In this document: one piece after another, positions 27,801-42,800 of the stretch | How positions within the stretch are numbered: the first letter of the stretch is position 1 | Layout of the letters: each line of letters opens with the position of its first letter | From: Phocoena phocoena | Lineage: Eukaryota > Chordata > Mammalia > Artiodactyla > Phocoenidae | Assembly (NCBI RefSeq): GCF_963924675.1 | Contig: NC_089230.1 | Location: 72,531,223-72,595,222, forward strand | Reading direction: 5' to 3' | DNA: 64,000 bases | Program-made: the position numbers and the translations under genes | The notes under the pieces: generated by a model | Databases searched by the model: none | The model's input: the letters and a program-made list of their open reading frames with translations, nothing else | What the model was told of the DNA's origin: nothing

Positions 27801-30800
27801 AGAAGTTGCCACGGCTACCCCAATTTCAGCAGCCACCACCCTGCTCAGTCAGCAGCCATCAGCATCAAGGCAAGACCCTCCACCAGCAGAAAGATTACAA
27901 CTCTCTGAAGGCTCAGATGATGGTTAGCTTTTCTCAGTAACAAAGTGTCTTTAAATTAAGGTATGTATGTTGTTTTTTTTTTCAGACATACTGCTATTGC
28001 ACACTTAATAGACTGGAATAGAGTGTAAACATAACTTTTATGTGCAATGGGAAACCAAAAGATTCATGTGAGTTGCTTTATTGCAATATTTGCTTTACAG
28101 CAGTGGTCTGGAACTGAACCTGCAATACTTCTGAAGTATGCCTGTATGCGTGTACTGCTTATTTGTTTTATAGCGATAGAAAGAAAAAATACTTTTTGAG
28201 CCTCTGTTACATTCATGCTAATTTACTTACACTAATTCTTAGCCCTATGAATCTGTGTACAGACGAAAAAACTTGAGGCTCAGAGACAGAAACTGCCATC
28301 TTCATGGCACAGCCAAGAGGCCATGGAGCTAGGGTTCAAATCTAGGTACGCCTGTGCTATTTCTATACAGCTGACACAGGCCTCTAACAGTAAGGCCTGG
28401 AAATACAAAACTCACTGAACTAAATAAATAGTAGCAGAGTCAGCTCAAACAAGCCAATGTATTCCTAATTTGGATGTCAAAATCAGGAGTTGTTCAAAAG
28501 AAACGACTCGGTTCCATCTACAGTAAAGGATTTAAGCAAAGTACTCCTGCTACTCCAACTGCCTGTCTAAACTTTTCAAAGTGTGCTCTTCCAAAAGAAG
28601 CTTAGGAGGAAAGAGATGATCTCCAACACCATGCCGATTGTTGAGTGGCAGTTTGGAAGGTAAGGGAAAGAAATCGTTTTTTTGTTTGTTTGTTTAACAT
28701 TTATTTATATATTTGGCTGCACCAGGTCTTAGTTGCAGCACGTGGCATCTTCGTTGCGGTGTATGGGATCTTTAGTTGCGGCATGCAGGATCTCAGTTGC
28801 GGCATGCATGCGGGATCTAGTTCCCTGACCAGGGATCGAACCCAGGCCCTCTGCATTGGGAGCACAGAGTCTTAACTGCTGGACCACCAGGGAAGTCCCA
28901 AGCAATTGGTTTCTTTAAAAGTACTTTAAAATCAGTTTTTAGGGTAAAGAGTCAAGGAGTGGAAAAGTTCAAGGCAAATGGGAGACAAAGCTGAGAGGGG
29001 AAACTTTACTGTATAACTTTTTATATTTTCTGATTTTTGAGTCATGTGAATACAATTACATATTCAAAAAATCAAATTTTAGGAAACTAGTCTAAAAGTC
29101 ACCTCTAACCAACTGTTCGAGCTACTCTATGTAACAAGAGAATAAAAGACTAATGAAAACTAAGTAAATAAAGTTCTTTCACTTCCATTATGCTTATTCT
29201 CCACACTATGAATGTTCTCTCAAAACATGCCAAATTTTTAAGGTAAAGTCATTGTTTCATTCTAAAGAACTAAAGTAAAATCTTTACAGTGGCTAGAACA
29301 GGGCACCAGTGAAATGAGAACAATTTAGTGATTTCTTTAAATCTATTTGCTGAAATCCACCTAAAAGACAGTCCATGTGTATCACACATCAATGCCAGTT
29401 TCGCCCTGGCTCCACGTACCTTTAGGAAAAGCAGGTTTAACGGCCATCCTGCCAACCAGGCATTCTTTCAGCATGGATTCATAGTTGACCCAACGATGAA
29501 CCTGGTGTGGGAGAAAAATAGCAGAAAAGCAACATGACTCTAACTCCATGAGATGCCCTAATTTTTTTCTGATGAAAACTAAATATTCTTACACAGCTCT
29601 GAAAAACTAAGAAGCAGATTCAATTAGCCAACAAGGGAGTGACAAAATGGAAGCATATATAGGGACTTTAGAACAATGTTCTCAAAGTGTTGTGTACAGA
29701 CCCTCTGGAGGTTACTGACGCCCTTTCAGATGCCCATGAGGTGTCGATTAGTTTCATAATAATACTAAGATGTTATTTGCCTTTTTCATTGTATTGACAT
29801 TTGCAGTGATGTTGAAATAGCAACGGTGGGTAAACCAGTTTGCATCTTAGCACAAATCAAGGCAGTGGTCTCAATCATCACACTGCTTACCACCACAGAC
29901 CCACAGGGCTGGAGGGAGTTCGTTTCATTTAAGAATATCCTTCATGAAGTAGAAAAGACAATTAATTTTCTTAAACCTCAACCCTTGGTTACAGGTCTTT
30001 TTTATATGCTGTGTGACAAAATGGGAAGTTCTCAAAAACACTTCTGCTGCTAAGTAAGGTGGTTGCTGCGAGGAAAAACACTTAGGCAACTGTTTGATTT
30101 GCCTATTAAACTGTGTTTTTTCTTGAAGGGCTATTTACCCATAAAAGAAAAAGAATGACCTATAAACTAGTTACTCAGACTTGGGTATCTGATAGACATT
30201 TTCTTCTAAATGAACAAAGTGAGACTGTCACTTCAAGGGAAACAACTGACAGTATTTGTTGCCAGAATTACTAGTGGGAATTAAATTTAAACAACCTTTC
30301 TGGAGGGCATCTTCTCAATATATATTAAGAGCCTTAAAATATGCAGCTCTTCCTTTCAGTAATTCAGGAATTTACCTGAGAAAATATTTGCATATACACA
30401 AAGATGAAGGCACCAGGATACTCATCATAGCACTAGTTATATTAGCAAAATATTGGGAACAACCTAAAAGTCCAATTGTAAAAGACCAGTAAAGGAAAAT
30501 CATAATATATTGTTCCATGCTATATAATCACTAAATAATCAGGTCAAATAATACTGACACCAGAATCTTTATGTATGTTCCTGAGTAAATAAATATACAC
30601 TAAAATAGAAAATATGTAAAAAATATATATGTACTTATAAATGCACACTAATTAATATAAATTGAAATTTTATTTACCAAATAGTTATGGAGTCTCCAGT
30701 AATGTGTAAAGCACCATCTCTGGGGTTATGGGGTTGGGTAGAATTTTAACAGATAGATGAAGGAGAAGGATAGTCAAAGAGACAAAGGTATGGGGTTTGT

Positions 30801-33800
30801 CTATCATGGAACTGGTGATTTGCTCAAAGCACTTCAGTTCCAAAGCAAGTTGCATGTTGAGAATATTTACCTTGATACATTATTTTTAGGCCCTCAAATG
30901 CCAGACTAATGACTTTGAATTTATTACACTGTCATTGGTGAGCCTCTGAAACTTGCAGAACAAGGTGCTAAGATGATTGTCTTTAAGAATACTATTCTAG
31001 CTGTCATGTTATCTAAATTGGTACTGAAGGTAAAGATACCGGGACAGTATTAAAATATTAGGGCTAGAGAGGGTGATGATGACTTGACCTAAGGCAGTGG
31101 GAAGACAGAAAAGGTGCAATGTTTAAAGACAGCATCATAGAAGTTCGCCAGTGATTAGATGTTGAGGCACATTTGTTACCAAGACTGTTGCCCCAGAACC
31201 ATACTCCTGCCCCTCCCTCAGACGGAAACTAACTGCCCTTATCGAGTTTCAGGCCCAAATACAAAAGGAGGAAGCTGCTCCCAGAGAAATTTCTAAACTG
31301 GTTAGAACTAACTAGGCCCAAAATGGCAGAAGTCCTAAACTCCAGTGGACCTTGAGCCTCATTATACACTCACTGTAATACATTAGCATGCTAAAAGTGA
31401 CACACCCACCAGCGCCATGACAGTTGACAACTGCCATGACAACAACCAGAAGAGCCCAAAAAAGGACTGAAAAGGAGTGTTGCCTCAGTTCCTGGTCCAA
31501 ACACACCCCCAGTTCTCGGATAAGTCATGAATATTCCTCCCACCCTTTACTCAATTCCCTCCATTTTACCTCAACCTTCCTATACATATGGTGTCTCAGC
31601 CTGAGTCAGGTTGAGAAGTTGATCTGCAAACTAGTTCTTGCTTCTCCATTCTTTGGCCACCGAATAAAGCTTGTGCTGTTCCAGTCTCAGCACTGGTTTT
31701 GTTATTGGCTATACGAATCCAAGCAGAAAAAGAACCTCCCAGGCTGAGACAAGGGATCTCGACCTGGGCCAAGACCCTGGCACAGGTCCAGGTGATCACT
31801 TCAATAATACAATGAGAGAAGGTAAAGATTACTCAAGTGGTTTCAAGTTCCCATTTCCAGAAACAGGAAACAGTAGAAAAAACAAAGGGCAGAAGATGAG
31901 TTGATATTATCTGAGGGCACACTGAGTTCAACTGCCAACAGGTTTTCAAATCGCCCATCAGCCAACTGGAAATGCGAAATGAGAAGTCAGAAGTGAGATC
32001 AAAACTAGAGACAGAAGTCTGATGATAAAGAGATTACTTAATATTCTTTGTACAACTCAAATACTAGATATTAAAGATATAAGACACTTCACCACTGTTT
32101 CTAGAATTTTATCAAGTTGTTTACTTCTGTGGTGAGTAAAAGTCGTAAATAAACATCATTGGTCTTATTAAAGCCAAGGGGAATGCAGCAATCTGATAAC
32201 TAAAGTGTGGACAAAGGGTGTAGCCTGACATTTCAGTAATCAAAGGATGTCGCAGCCATAAAGCCATCAAGCCACTGCAGCCGCCCCCGATGGTGTGGCC
32301 TAAGAGGAATTCAGGATGGAGAAAAAGAGGATACTGGCGCTAGAGAGTTAAGGTGCATATTAAAGGAACAATTTCAACAAGCCCAGACTCTTGCATCTTC
32401 CCATACACAGAAAAGCACTAAAATAATTAACTGAGATGCCTGTTTTTTGTGATTAGTAGTAATGTTTCGATGTTCTACTACATGTTTTTTCCCAGCAAAA
32501 GCTCCTATATATCCTGGTTTCTCCCTTACCTCTTTGGAACAGTTTCTCAGAGCTATCTGAGAGGCTGTTTCCAGACTACAGTCCTCAGTAACGCCTCAAA
32601 TAAAACATAATTCTCAACTTTTAGGTTGTGCATTTTTTTTTGGTCAAAAAAAGTACTGTTGAAACTGCTAAAGAATTTAACAATATAGCAGTTCTTGTGA
32701 CTTCCCCAAAACAAACTTATTTCAACAAGGTCCATATAATCGCACAACACTAAGAAATATAAACAGGACTAGATGTTACCGGAAACTCTTCTTGGGGAAG
32801 AGTACATTCAGCATCAAGAGGTTATAGGTGCCAGCTAAAAACTGGTACTTGCCATCTTGCCTCTTCAAGGACTAAGTCACTAGCCACCGCAGCTGCTGAC
32901 CTTCAACACCCCCCCGAAAGGAGTGCAGGGTGGAGAGCAGGAATGACCCACTCTGTACTCTGGGAAAAACTGGCAGAACAGGCCTTCAGAGAGTTAGATA
33001 TTTTCAGGAGATGATTTTACGAGCCCAAATTCCTGCATCTTCTCATGTCTAGAAAAGCACTAAGATCATTTAAGGTGGCATCTGCTCCTCGTAACTAGCA
33101 GCAAGCATCTGCCAAAATGCGTGCCTGACTCCACGCACCCCTCTTCACTAAAATCATACAATACCGACCTCTCCCTCTACCTCTTGGGAGCAGTTTCTCA
33201 GAGCTACCTGAAATGCTGTCTCCCAGGCTACAGTCCTCATTTCGCCCCAAATAAAACTTAACTCACAACTCTCACATTGTGAATTTTTTTTTCAGTTGAC
33301 ACAGGACAGATAAAAGTGTGGTAGACAAGTTTTCCGGCAAATATTCCCAAACTTTCTATTTGGCTTGCACTGCTAGCCAATAACAAACATCAAATGACAA
33401 CGGGAATTTAAATCAGCAATGAGGACCTCCCAAGGAGAATCCTATTAACACCAATGGGTGAAAATGACTTTTCTCCAACCCAGGAAAAACATTAACAGCA
33501 AATGAGATTCGGTTATTTAAGCAGATGCATGTAAGTACATTAAAATACAAAACAAATTGTATTTCTGGTATCCTGGTCAAAAAATAAATCCTACAACGGA
33601 TGAGAAGGTAAGAGGAACAGAAATCAAATTTCATTTGTTCAGAACGCAACTCTAAAAATAACCCAATCTGATACAGGTATCTCAGATGGTAAAAACCCAG
33701 TACTACAACATGGTTAATCATCGCTAAAATACAAAATAAAGCATTTGTGAGACAAAGACCAATTTCTATTCTTCTCAAGATAGTTGTTTCAAAATAGCAG

Positions 33801-36800
33801 TTCAGCCAATTGATAGTAATTATCATATTCTACATGATTTTTAAACAGTATAAGAGCTAATCATTGTTTTTAATAAATATAAGGGGGAAAAGTGACTAAT
33901 TTAAGTATCTTTTGACACATACTACAGAATCTCTGCTATCTCTAGGAAAAATGTTTTCTATTCATTAATGATCTTTCTACATAATATGCAGACTTAGTAC
34001 AGCAAGACAGGCTGATTATGTAACAATCCCCAAATGAGCAAAGAAGCTAAGGGACTTGTTATTTCCTCTAATGGTCACCGCCTCCTATAAGTCAGTCATC
34101 ACCATTATCAAAATTGATCAAAACTGAGTAAACAGTTACCAGCAGAGGACCAGCAAACACTTAAGAGTAAACTCCCAGATACAGATCTGAGAGCAACTCT
34201 AAACTGTTAGTAAAATAATTCAAATTAAACGAACAGTTGTTACTTATGAGCATCTTCCCACACTTCAAAATTCAAGCCACACGTCTGAAATTTATGCCAC
34301 TATTTTCTTTCTTTCTACCACTGTCGCACTGCTGAACCTAAGAGCACTCCTCCACTGTGAGGGAATGGTCACTTTCAGCACCTTACCTGGTCAAAAAGGT
34401 CAGTACCATCTGATCCCGCTGCACTCATAAGTTCCTCTTCTCCACCAGGGTGATACTCCATGTACGGGCTGACATTATAAACAAACCCTACATCAAATAA
34501 GGAGAAATAACACCCTAAATGAACTTCTTACAAACTGCACAAATTAGAAATCGAAGTTTCAATAAATTTTTCCAAATACATTCCATTTAACAAACCATTA
34601 TTTAGAAGTATTAAGAATATGAGGGGTCTGAGATTTCACCATACTTGCAAGCTAACAAGTTAGCCTGCCAGTTTCATGGGTCCTGACAGAAAACACGAGA
34701 CTCCCAGGTTAGAAACAAAGGGGAGCTTAGTACTTACATCAGTAGAGGTAACTAGAATATCAGCATCTGCAAGAGTTCCCTGAACCCCAATTCCCACAGA
34801 GCTATGTGAAGAGGGCCAGATAACACCTGTAAACTCAATGTGCTTCATGACGGAAGAGCAACCTTGAGCTTAGGAAGTGCGAACATTTTCTAAAGGGCAG
34901 TAAATACACCTGGCCCTCTGCTGTGGAGGGAGACATGATCTCTATTATACTGAACAGTAAGCAAAGCTGTCCTTTACTCTAGAGGGAGACACTAGCTCTA
35001 CCATCTAAGGTCGTGCACTACGCAAACATCCCTGAAAAGACTGCCTAGAACGAGGACAGTCGGCGCATCTGCTCGCAAGCTATGCAGGTGTGCAAACACC
35101 TATAGAGAACTGCCTCCTAAGGCAAAGAAATAATGAAACACCGTATATAATATTTAACAGTTCTCTCTGCCCCCACCTCTCTCTCTCATACTACCACTTC
35201 ATCGTCCTCTACTGCCCTGGCAGGAGAATCTGATGAAAAAGAATGGAGCTGTCACCCATTTGTTGATCATCTCAGTAAAGGCTGAGATGGTGACTGGGCC
35301 ACTGAGGCACGGTCTGCGAAAGCAAGCACAATTCTTCTCTGCAGTTGCGCAAGGAACCAAGATTATTATTTAGATCTTAATAATCCTTTCATCTTCCCCA
35401 ATATTTACTTTATCTGTTCACATATTTAACTATGTCTTTATTTTTTTAAGAAGAAGGAATAGGGAACAAGAAATATAGGAGAATAGCTCAATGAATAGTC
35501 TACCCAAGGAAGTGAATTCCTTTTGAATCCTTCACTTGTAGTAAACTAGAGAGCAGACAAATCCAGCCCTCAAGACTCCTCAAGAGTGCAAGGAGGACAA
35601 CTGGTTTTCTTATATCCAGGACTATTCCTTATGTAATGACTTCCATGAATTTAAATAACCTCAGATAATTTTAAATGTTCATCCTATATAATAATCTTGG
35701 AAGGAAAGTAGTTGAATTTCAGACTCAAGAAAGGTACTGTAATTTTTCCACCAGTTTAATTTTGGAAAATAACCAAGCAGTCCAGGTTTCTTTATAAAAT
35801 TGCTTAAAGGCAATTCACAAAAAGAAGTAAATTCACAAAATCTCTCTTCCAGCAGTCCTCCAAAAAAGTCAGGAAAAGAAAAAAAAAAAAAAAAAACTGG
35901 CAGAGTTCCCCTGTCTCTCCTTCCCCATTCACCTTTCCCCACCAAATTTAGAAGGAATTTTTGCTATTGTTTAATGCTCCAAATTCCACAGACCACAAAT
36001 GTCTGAAGTAATGATTAGGATCAGAATTATTCCCAATAGGCTTTTAAAGATATAACATCTAGTTTAAAACTGCTTGTTGAAAAGCTTAGTTCAAGGATCA
36101 GTATCATTTCAGGTATAACCTGAAAACTAATGTTGCCATTTTACACACAAAGAACTCTTCCATTTTGGCAGACGCTGCCTCTGGTTTTTCACATATATTT
36201 TTGTTGTAATTTAAACCCCAACTGCTACTGATAAAGACTATGGGCATCTTACAGTAACATATTAACTTTAAGTTTGTGTAAGTCTGTGCGTACAAATTTT
36301 AAAAACACACACTAAAACGTGTAGAAGAAAAGAAAATATACCAGTTGCCTAGCCTAGCTAACAGTTTTACTATGATTGAGCAGTTAAATGCGGTCCTGAA
36401 CTTCCTAGAAGCTAAGGCCAAAGGAGATACTAGTTACAGTGGTCTCATTACCAGATCTTAAAAAGTATTAAAATGGAACAACAAACAAACAGAGACTCAT
36501 TAGTTATTTAAAGGCAGAAGACTCCCTTCGAGTTTTTGATATTGATATTGCAAAGATCTGAGTCCCTATACAGAGGCCGTGGACCACATAACATACAGTA
36601 CAATTTAACAACATGCAGAAACATTTTTCAGGTAGCATTCCTCCCATCTTCTCCAGCCTCAGGTAACCACAAAGGTACTTTCTGTCTCTTTAGATTTAAA
36701 TATTTAGGGCATTTCACATAAATGGAATCACACAATTTGTGGTCTCTTGTGTTCGCCTTCTCTCACTTAGTATACTATTTTCAAGGTTCATCCATGGTGT

Positions 36801-39800
36801 TGCATGTATCAGTACTTCCTTTTTCCAGCTGAATAATATTTCATGTATGGATGGGCTACATTTTAGTTACCCATCCATCAGCTCGGGGACATTTAGGCTG
36901 TTTCCACTTTTTAGCTTTTATGAATAATGCTGCTATGAACATTTGTGCACATGGCTTTGTGTGGGCATATATTTGTATTTCTGTTGAGTATATACCAAGG
37001 AGTGAACTTCCTGGGTCACACAGCAATCTATGTTTAACCTTTTGAGGAACTGTTTTCCATTCTCTGCAGCAATATGTGAAGGTTCCAATTCCAGACCGCT
37101 CTTTTTTTAGTCACTACTCCAACTCCCCTTAGAGAGGAAAAGCCTTTTGCCACCTGTGGAACCTGAATCACACCTCATATCTCAGATAACTGAACACAGA
37201 ACTGGATTGCAGCATGACCCAAACTATTCTCAACCCCCAGCTCTAGATGACACAGCACAATGGAAGATACAAGTGGACCTTTCATATCTATTAATCTAGC
37301 TCCCAGATGGGGCTCCCACAATTTTTCAGGTTAGGTACCCATATATGTGAACCCTGACAGCCCACTAATAAGGAGGGAAGGGCATCCCCATGGTTCAGGC
37401 CACACACCCACTAACTAGTAATTTTTCACTTTTTCTTTGTTCTATGTCGTAAGTCAGAGAGTTTCAAACTATGGTCCGGGGGCTCCTGCAAAGCTCAAGA
37501 CTCTTTTGGTGGTCCAAGGTCAAAACTTTTTCATAGCAATACTAAGATGCTGCCTGCCTTTTTTAAAAAATTCTTTCACACACACACACAAAAAAATTAT
37601 TTCACAAGTGTACAAGATTAAATGCAGAAGGTGATATGAGAATATGGTTGTTATCTATTAAGCCATACATTAAAGATATTTGCCAACATGTAAAACAATG
37701 TCACTTTCTCACTATGTTTTGTTTTGGAAAATATAGTTATTTTTCATGAAAATATTATTACTTATGATAACATACAGTGAGTTTATTTTTAAATCAATTT
37801 TTTAAATTCTTTCAATTTCTCAATTTTAATTTCTGAAGGGTAAACATCAATAGATATGACCATGATAAATAGACGTTCTTTGGGGTCCTCAGTAATTTTT
37901 AAAGGAGTAAACGGATCTTAAAACCAAAAAGTTTAAGAACTACTGCTATAAGTAAAAGTGGTAATTTTATAATTAGCTTTTAAAATAATTTGTTTTAAAA
38001 GTCAAACACAAATGTAACTCCAAAGCCCCACATTACATTAATTCAACAAAAGTTTATTTAACGTCTATCATGTATATACAAAGTATTATGCTACTATACT
38101 GCAGTATTCCTGTTTATTTCACTAATCACCACTGTTCATTTTGTTGGCTCTACAATAAATGAAGGAAAAGGGTGTGCTCACATAGTAAAATCATGGCATA
38201 TTTCACTGTACTCAAATACGCAGATCCATTTTTGCAAGTACTGTGACTACTTTGCCATCTTGTGTTCAGTAAAGAAACTGCATATTGTTTTCATTATTTT
38301 ACGTCTGATGTTTATCTAGTTCTAACAACTGCTAAGAGGGTGTTAAAATACACAACAATGGTTATGGATTTGAATTTTTTCTTTCAATTCTATTAATGTT
38401 TGCTTCGTGTACTTTGAAGCTTTGTTATCAGGCATAAAGTCTTCCTAATGACCCTTTCAACATTATAAAATGTCTTTATCTCTAGTAAGAGTCTTTTCTT
38501 TGGTAATAGTTTTTTATCTGCTATTAATCTAGCCCAATCTTACTATATTTACCATTTTGGGGTTTTTTTGGCCATGCCACATGCCTTGCGGGATCTTAGT
38601 TCCCCGACCAAGGACTGAACCCAGGCCCAGGGCAGGGAAAGCACCAAGTCCTAACCACTGGACCACCAGGGAATTCCCTATATTTACTATTTAGATAGTA
38701 TACTTTTTCCTACACATTTATTTTCAACCTGTGTCTTTATATTTAAAGTATATCTCTCACAGATATCATGTAGTTAGGTCTTGATACATATACACACACA
38801 GAAAATCCCTTATCTTTCAATTAGAATAACTGGTCCATTTACACTTAAATTAGTTACTGATGTGATTGAATTCAGAGCTACCATCTTATTAGTCTCCCTC
38901 CTCAGCCCCAAGTTTTCTTCTTCTTTTTTTTTCCTTCAAGTTTTCTGTTTTTGTCTCTATTCCTCTTTCCCTGACTTCTTTTGGGCTAACCAAATGTTTT
39001 TTGAGAATTTCATTTTATCTATTGGCTTTTTAGTATACCTATCTGCATTATATTTTAAGTGACTGTTCTAGGGGTTACAATATATATCCCTAAGTTTAAC
39101 CAGTTTACTTGAGTCAATGTTGTACCCCTTCACATGTAAGAACAATTTACCACCCTCCATCCCTGATACTTTATGTAACCCCACAATACAATGTTATAGT
39201 TTTGCTTTAGAAAGTCATGTATTTTTTAAAAGATAAGAGGAAAAAAAGTAATCCTGTCTCTTTCCTCACATATTTACTATTTCCTAAAGATCTGAGTTTC
39301 CATCTGGTATCATTACCCTTTAACCTGATGGATTTCCTTTAGAGCTCCTTGTAGTATAGGTTTGCTGATGCTAAGTTCGTAGCTTTTGTTTATCCAAAAA
39401 AGTCTTTATTTCATCTTCATCCTTAGAGTATCTTTAATGATATAGAATTCAGAGTTGATGGTGTTATTTTATTCTCTTCAGCAGTCCTTCTTACAGCGTC
39501 CAGGTGTTTTTCTTCTGGCTGTTCTCAAGATTTTATCTTTGGCTTTCAACAGTCTGAATATCATGTCCCTATGTGATTTTCTTTGCATTGATCATGTGTG
39601 GTTTTGCTAAGCTTCTGAAATGACAATTTTATGTCTTTCACCAAATTTGGAAACATTTTGGCCAATATTTCTTCAAATATTTTTCTGTTCCATTCTGTCA
39701 TTCCTCTCCTTCTGGAATTCCAAATAAATATATATTAGACATTTCTATTTTATCCCAGAGGTCCCTGAGCCTCCATTCATTTTACTTTGGGTCATTTTCC

Positions 39801-42800
39801 TCTCTGTTCTACAGATAATTTCTATTAATCTATCTGCCAGTTCACTAAGCTTCCTTTTTGTTAGGTCCAGTTTGCTATTAGGCCCATTTGGTAAAATGTT
39901 TTACTTCATATATTGTATTTCTCAGTTCTACATTCCCATTTTTTATAGTCTCCTATTTGTTCATTCATTATACATCTGTTTCCCTACTTCCTTGAGTATT
40001 GCTGTAATAGGTGCTTTAAAATCCTTGCGAACTAAATTCAACATCCGGATCATCTCAGGGTCAGTCTCTAATAACTGCCTTTTCTCTTGAGCATGTCTAG
40101 AAACTTTGGATTATATTCTGGCCACTGTAAATAGTATGTTGTAGAAATTCTGGATTCTGTTACATTCCTCCAAAGAGTACTGACTGTTTTAGTAGGCAAT
40201 TAACTTGACTGGCCTCAAACTCTCAACTCTGTTTCCCCTTTGGGGGAATGGAAACTAAAACCTCTGTTCAATCCTTTTAGCCTTAGTTAGGCTGCCTAGA
40301 GTTTGTCCGTATGCAAGATTTAGACAGTTTATATCCCTCTCTGGATCTCTTTTTCTGGATTTTCTTCCTCATTTTTCAGTTAGTACAAATGCCCCAAACT
40401 CTGTCATCTAGTTCTTCAACTCAAGACTGGGAGCCTCCATCTGAATTTTAGCCACCCTTCACAGTACCAACTTGGGCATGACCTCAAATCAAATGCCACA
40501 GGAAATGGCAATTCACCCAGTGACAGTTCCTTCTTCTAAATACAGATGGCCATTACCCTCTAGTTTCTGTCTGCTTTTGGTTGCTCACCAGTGTTTTTAG
40601 ATAGTTTTTTTTTTTAATATGTCCTCAATTTATAGTCAGTATTTGCTGGAGTTTTAGTCCAAAAGGAGTTAATCAGTTACACCTAAGAGCAGAATTCTGC
40701 CTAATATTTTAGAAAACTAGGCAATTATCTTGCTAATTTCAATAGAGATAAATGGAAAAGATATTAATGAAAGATAAATGGATTTTATAATGATTTAAAG
40801 TAAATGTGGCCTTGGTATTTAAGAATAATAGAATGTAGGCTTGCGAGGTGTTGGATAATAGAGTATCTCAGGACTTTGGGATTAAAAGCACACATTGCCT
40901 CTCACATTCCTGCAATCTTCCTAATGATTACAAAGAATAAATAAGACATAAAACCACAGAGACACAGAAATCAGAAGAGGACATGAGAGCAGTAAAGTTT
41001 TGGAAGACTGAAAGCCAAATCATAAGCAATAATTTACTTAGCAGAGTGAAGAAAGGTAAAATAAGGCCTATGTGTAAATCGGAGGGGAACCTATAAACAA
41101 AGCCAGTATGTACAGCAGAACCCCCAAAAGGTGGAGTAATCAGTAATCCAGGTAGTTCTGAAAGTGAGGGTGCAGGAGGCAACCAAGTAATAAGCCCCCT
41201 TCCCAACCCACAAGAAGTGTAGGTTTACTCTCTAGAGACAAGGAACCAGAGACACATTACACTCAGGGAAGTGGCAATTAGTGGAGGAGGGGCTTGAACT
41301 AAAAACGAGAAGTAAAAGTCTACGTGTCAAAACACTAAGATCCACCTCCTACCACCCATCGCAGCAGAAGTTATTTGCAGATGATTAGAAGATTGTAGCC
41401 TAAAAGAAAAGATTTACATATAGTAGGCTGGGGATCCCTGCCACTGCCCCCAGTCAATTCATAAAAAAAAATGTTCTGCCCATACACGTGGAACTTCCAT
41501 TCACCTTTCTGGGCCATCACTCTCACTATGAAGAGGCAGAACATTTGACAAAAGTCTCTAAAATTAAAATTAGTATCTTAAGTACTTATTAACTGCCAAG
41601 CTCTGGTGCACAGTTTTTAAGAGGAAAAAAAAAAAAAAGACTAGAAATGAGACCAGCACTACCTCAGAGAAATGAGAACCAGACAGCAACTGTCCTGAAT
41701 ATAACTTAGAGCTTCAAACTGCACCAAACGACTTCAATGATGGCCAGTCTAATTAATAAAAGAGCTAAAAGAATCTGGTCTGAATGCCTCAGTTTGCCCA
41801 GGAAAATTTAAATGGAATGTAATAAAGGCCTCCAAGCACTTCACAAGGTTGACTGGCCATAATTATCAAAGGTCATCTTATGTTACATTATTAGTATTAG
41901 GAAAAAGAGCCCTGACATTTAAGTTTCATTAAAAGTAAACTGACCTGTGAAAGCATGAAAAATTAACCAACAGTCTGAGCAGTCAGTTACACTCTGAGTA
42001 TTTTTTTAAAAATCCACAAACTTCTCCTAGAGAGAATAATGACCAAACATTACTAGCACCGGACACGTTTACTATTCTTAAACTGGGTTTACAACTTACA
42101 CCAGTAATAAACAAGACACCCTATCTCTAAAAGATCAGTTTTCCGACTACCCCACTCTTTCCTATTCCGTGGGATCATTTCCCTCTGTTTGCCTGTGCCT
42201 TAGGGCTACCAATGACAGCTACCAACACTGAACTGCCTTGCTATTAGTTACCTGGAAAAAAACCCCAAATATGTCCTTATGCTTTGAGTTATTTCCTATC
42301 TTCCGAAACAAACCAGCTGCAAAGATTAATTAAGATGTAATGATGGGGAATTCCCTGGCAGTCCAGTGGTTAGGACTCCGCGATTTCACTGCTGAGGGCC
42401 CAGGTTCATTCTCTGGTCGGGGAACTAAGATCTGCAAGCTGAGCGGCATGGCTGGGAAAAGAAAAAAAACAGGTATAATGATGAACTTAAGAAGTAGAAA
42501 GCCACAAGAAAAAACTGCTCCCACCCTTAACAAAAAGAAAAAAACCAGATAATCCAAAAACGCTGTTTTTTTTGAGGATTTTTTTTTATATATAAATTTA
42601 TTTATTTTATTTTTGGCTGTGTTGGCTCTTCCTTGCTGCGCGCAGACTTTCTCTAGTTGCCGTGAGCTGGGGCTACTCTTCTTTGTGGTGCACGGGCTTC
42701 TCATCGCGGTGGCTTCTCTTGTTGCAGAGCACGGGCTCTAGGCACGCGGGCTTCCGTAGTTGCGTGGCATGTGGGGTCTTCCCGGACCAGGGCTCGAACC

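Noticed and set aside
33413..33826. 137-codon minus-strand open frame in intron 3
   Set aside because: No recognisable domain, no promoter or splice context, AT-rich composition. Most likely chance.
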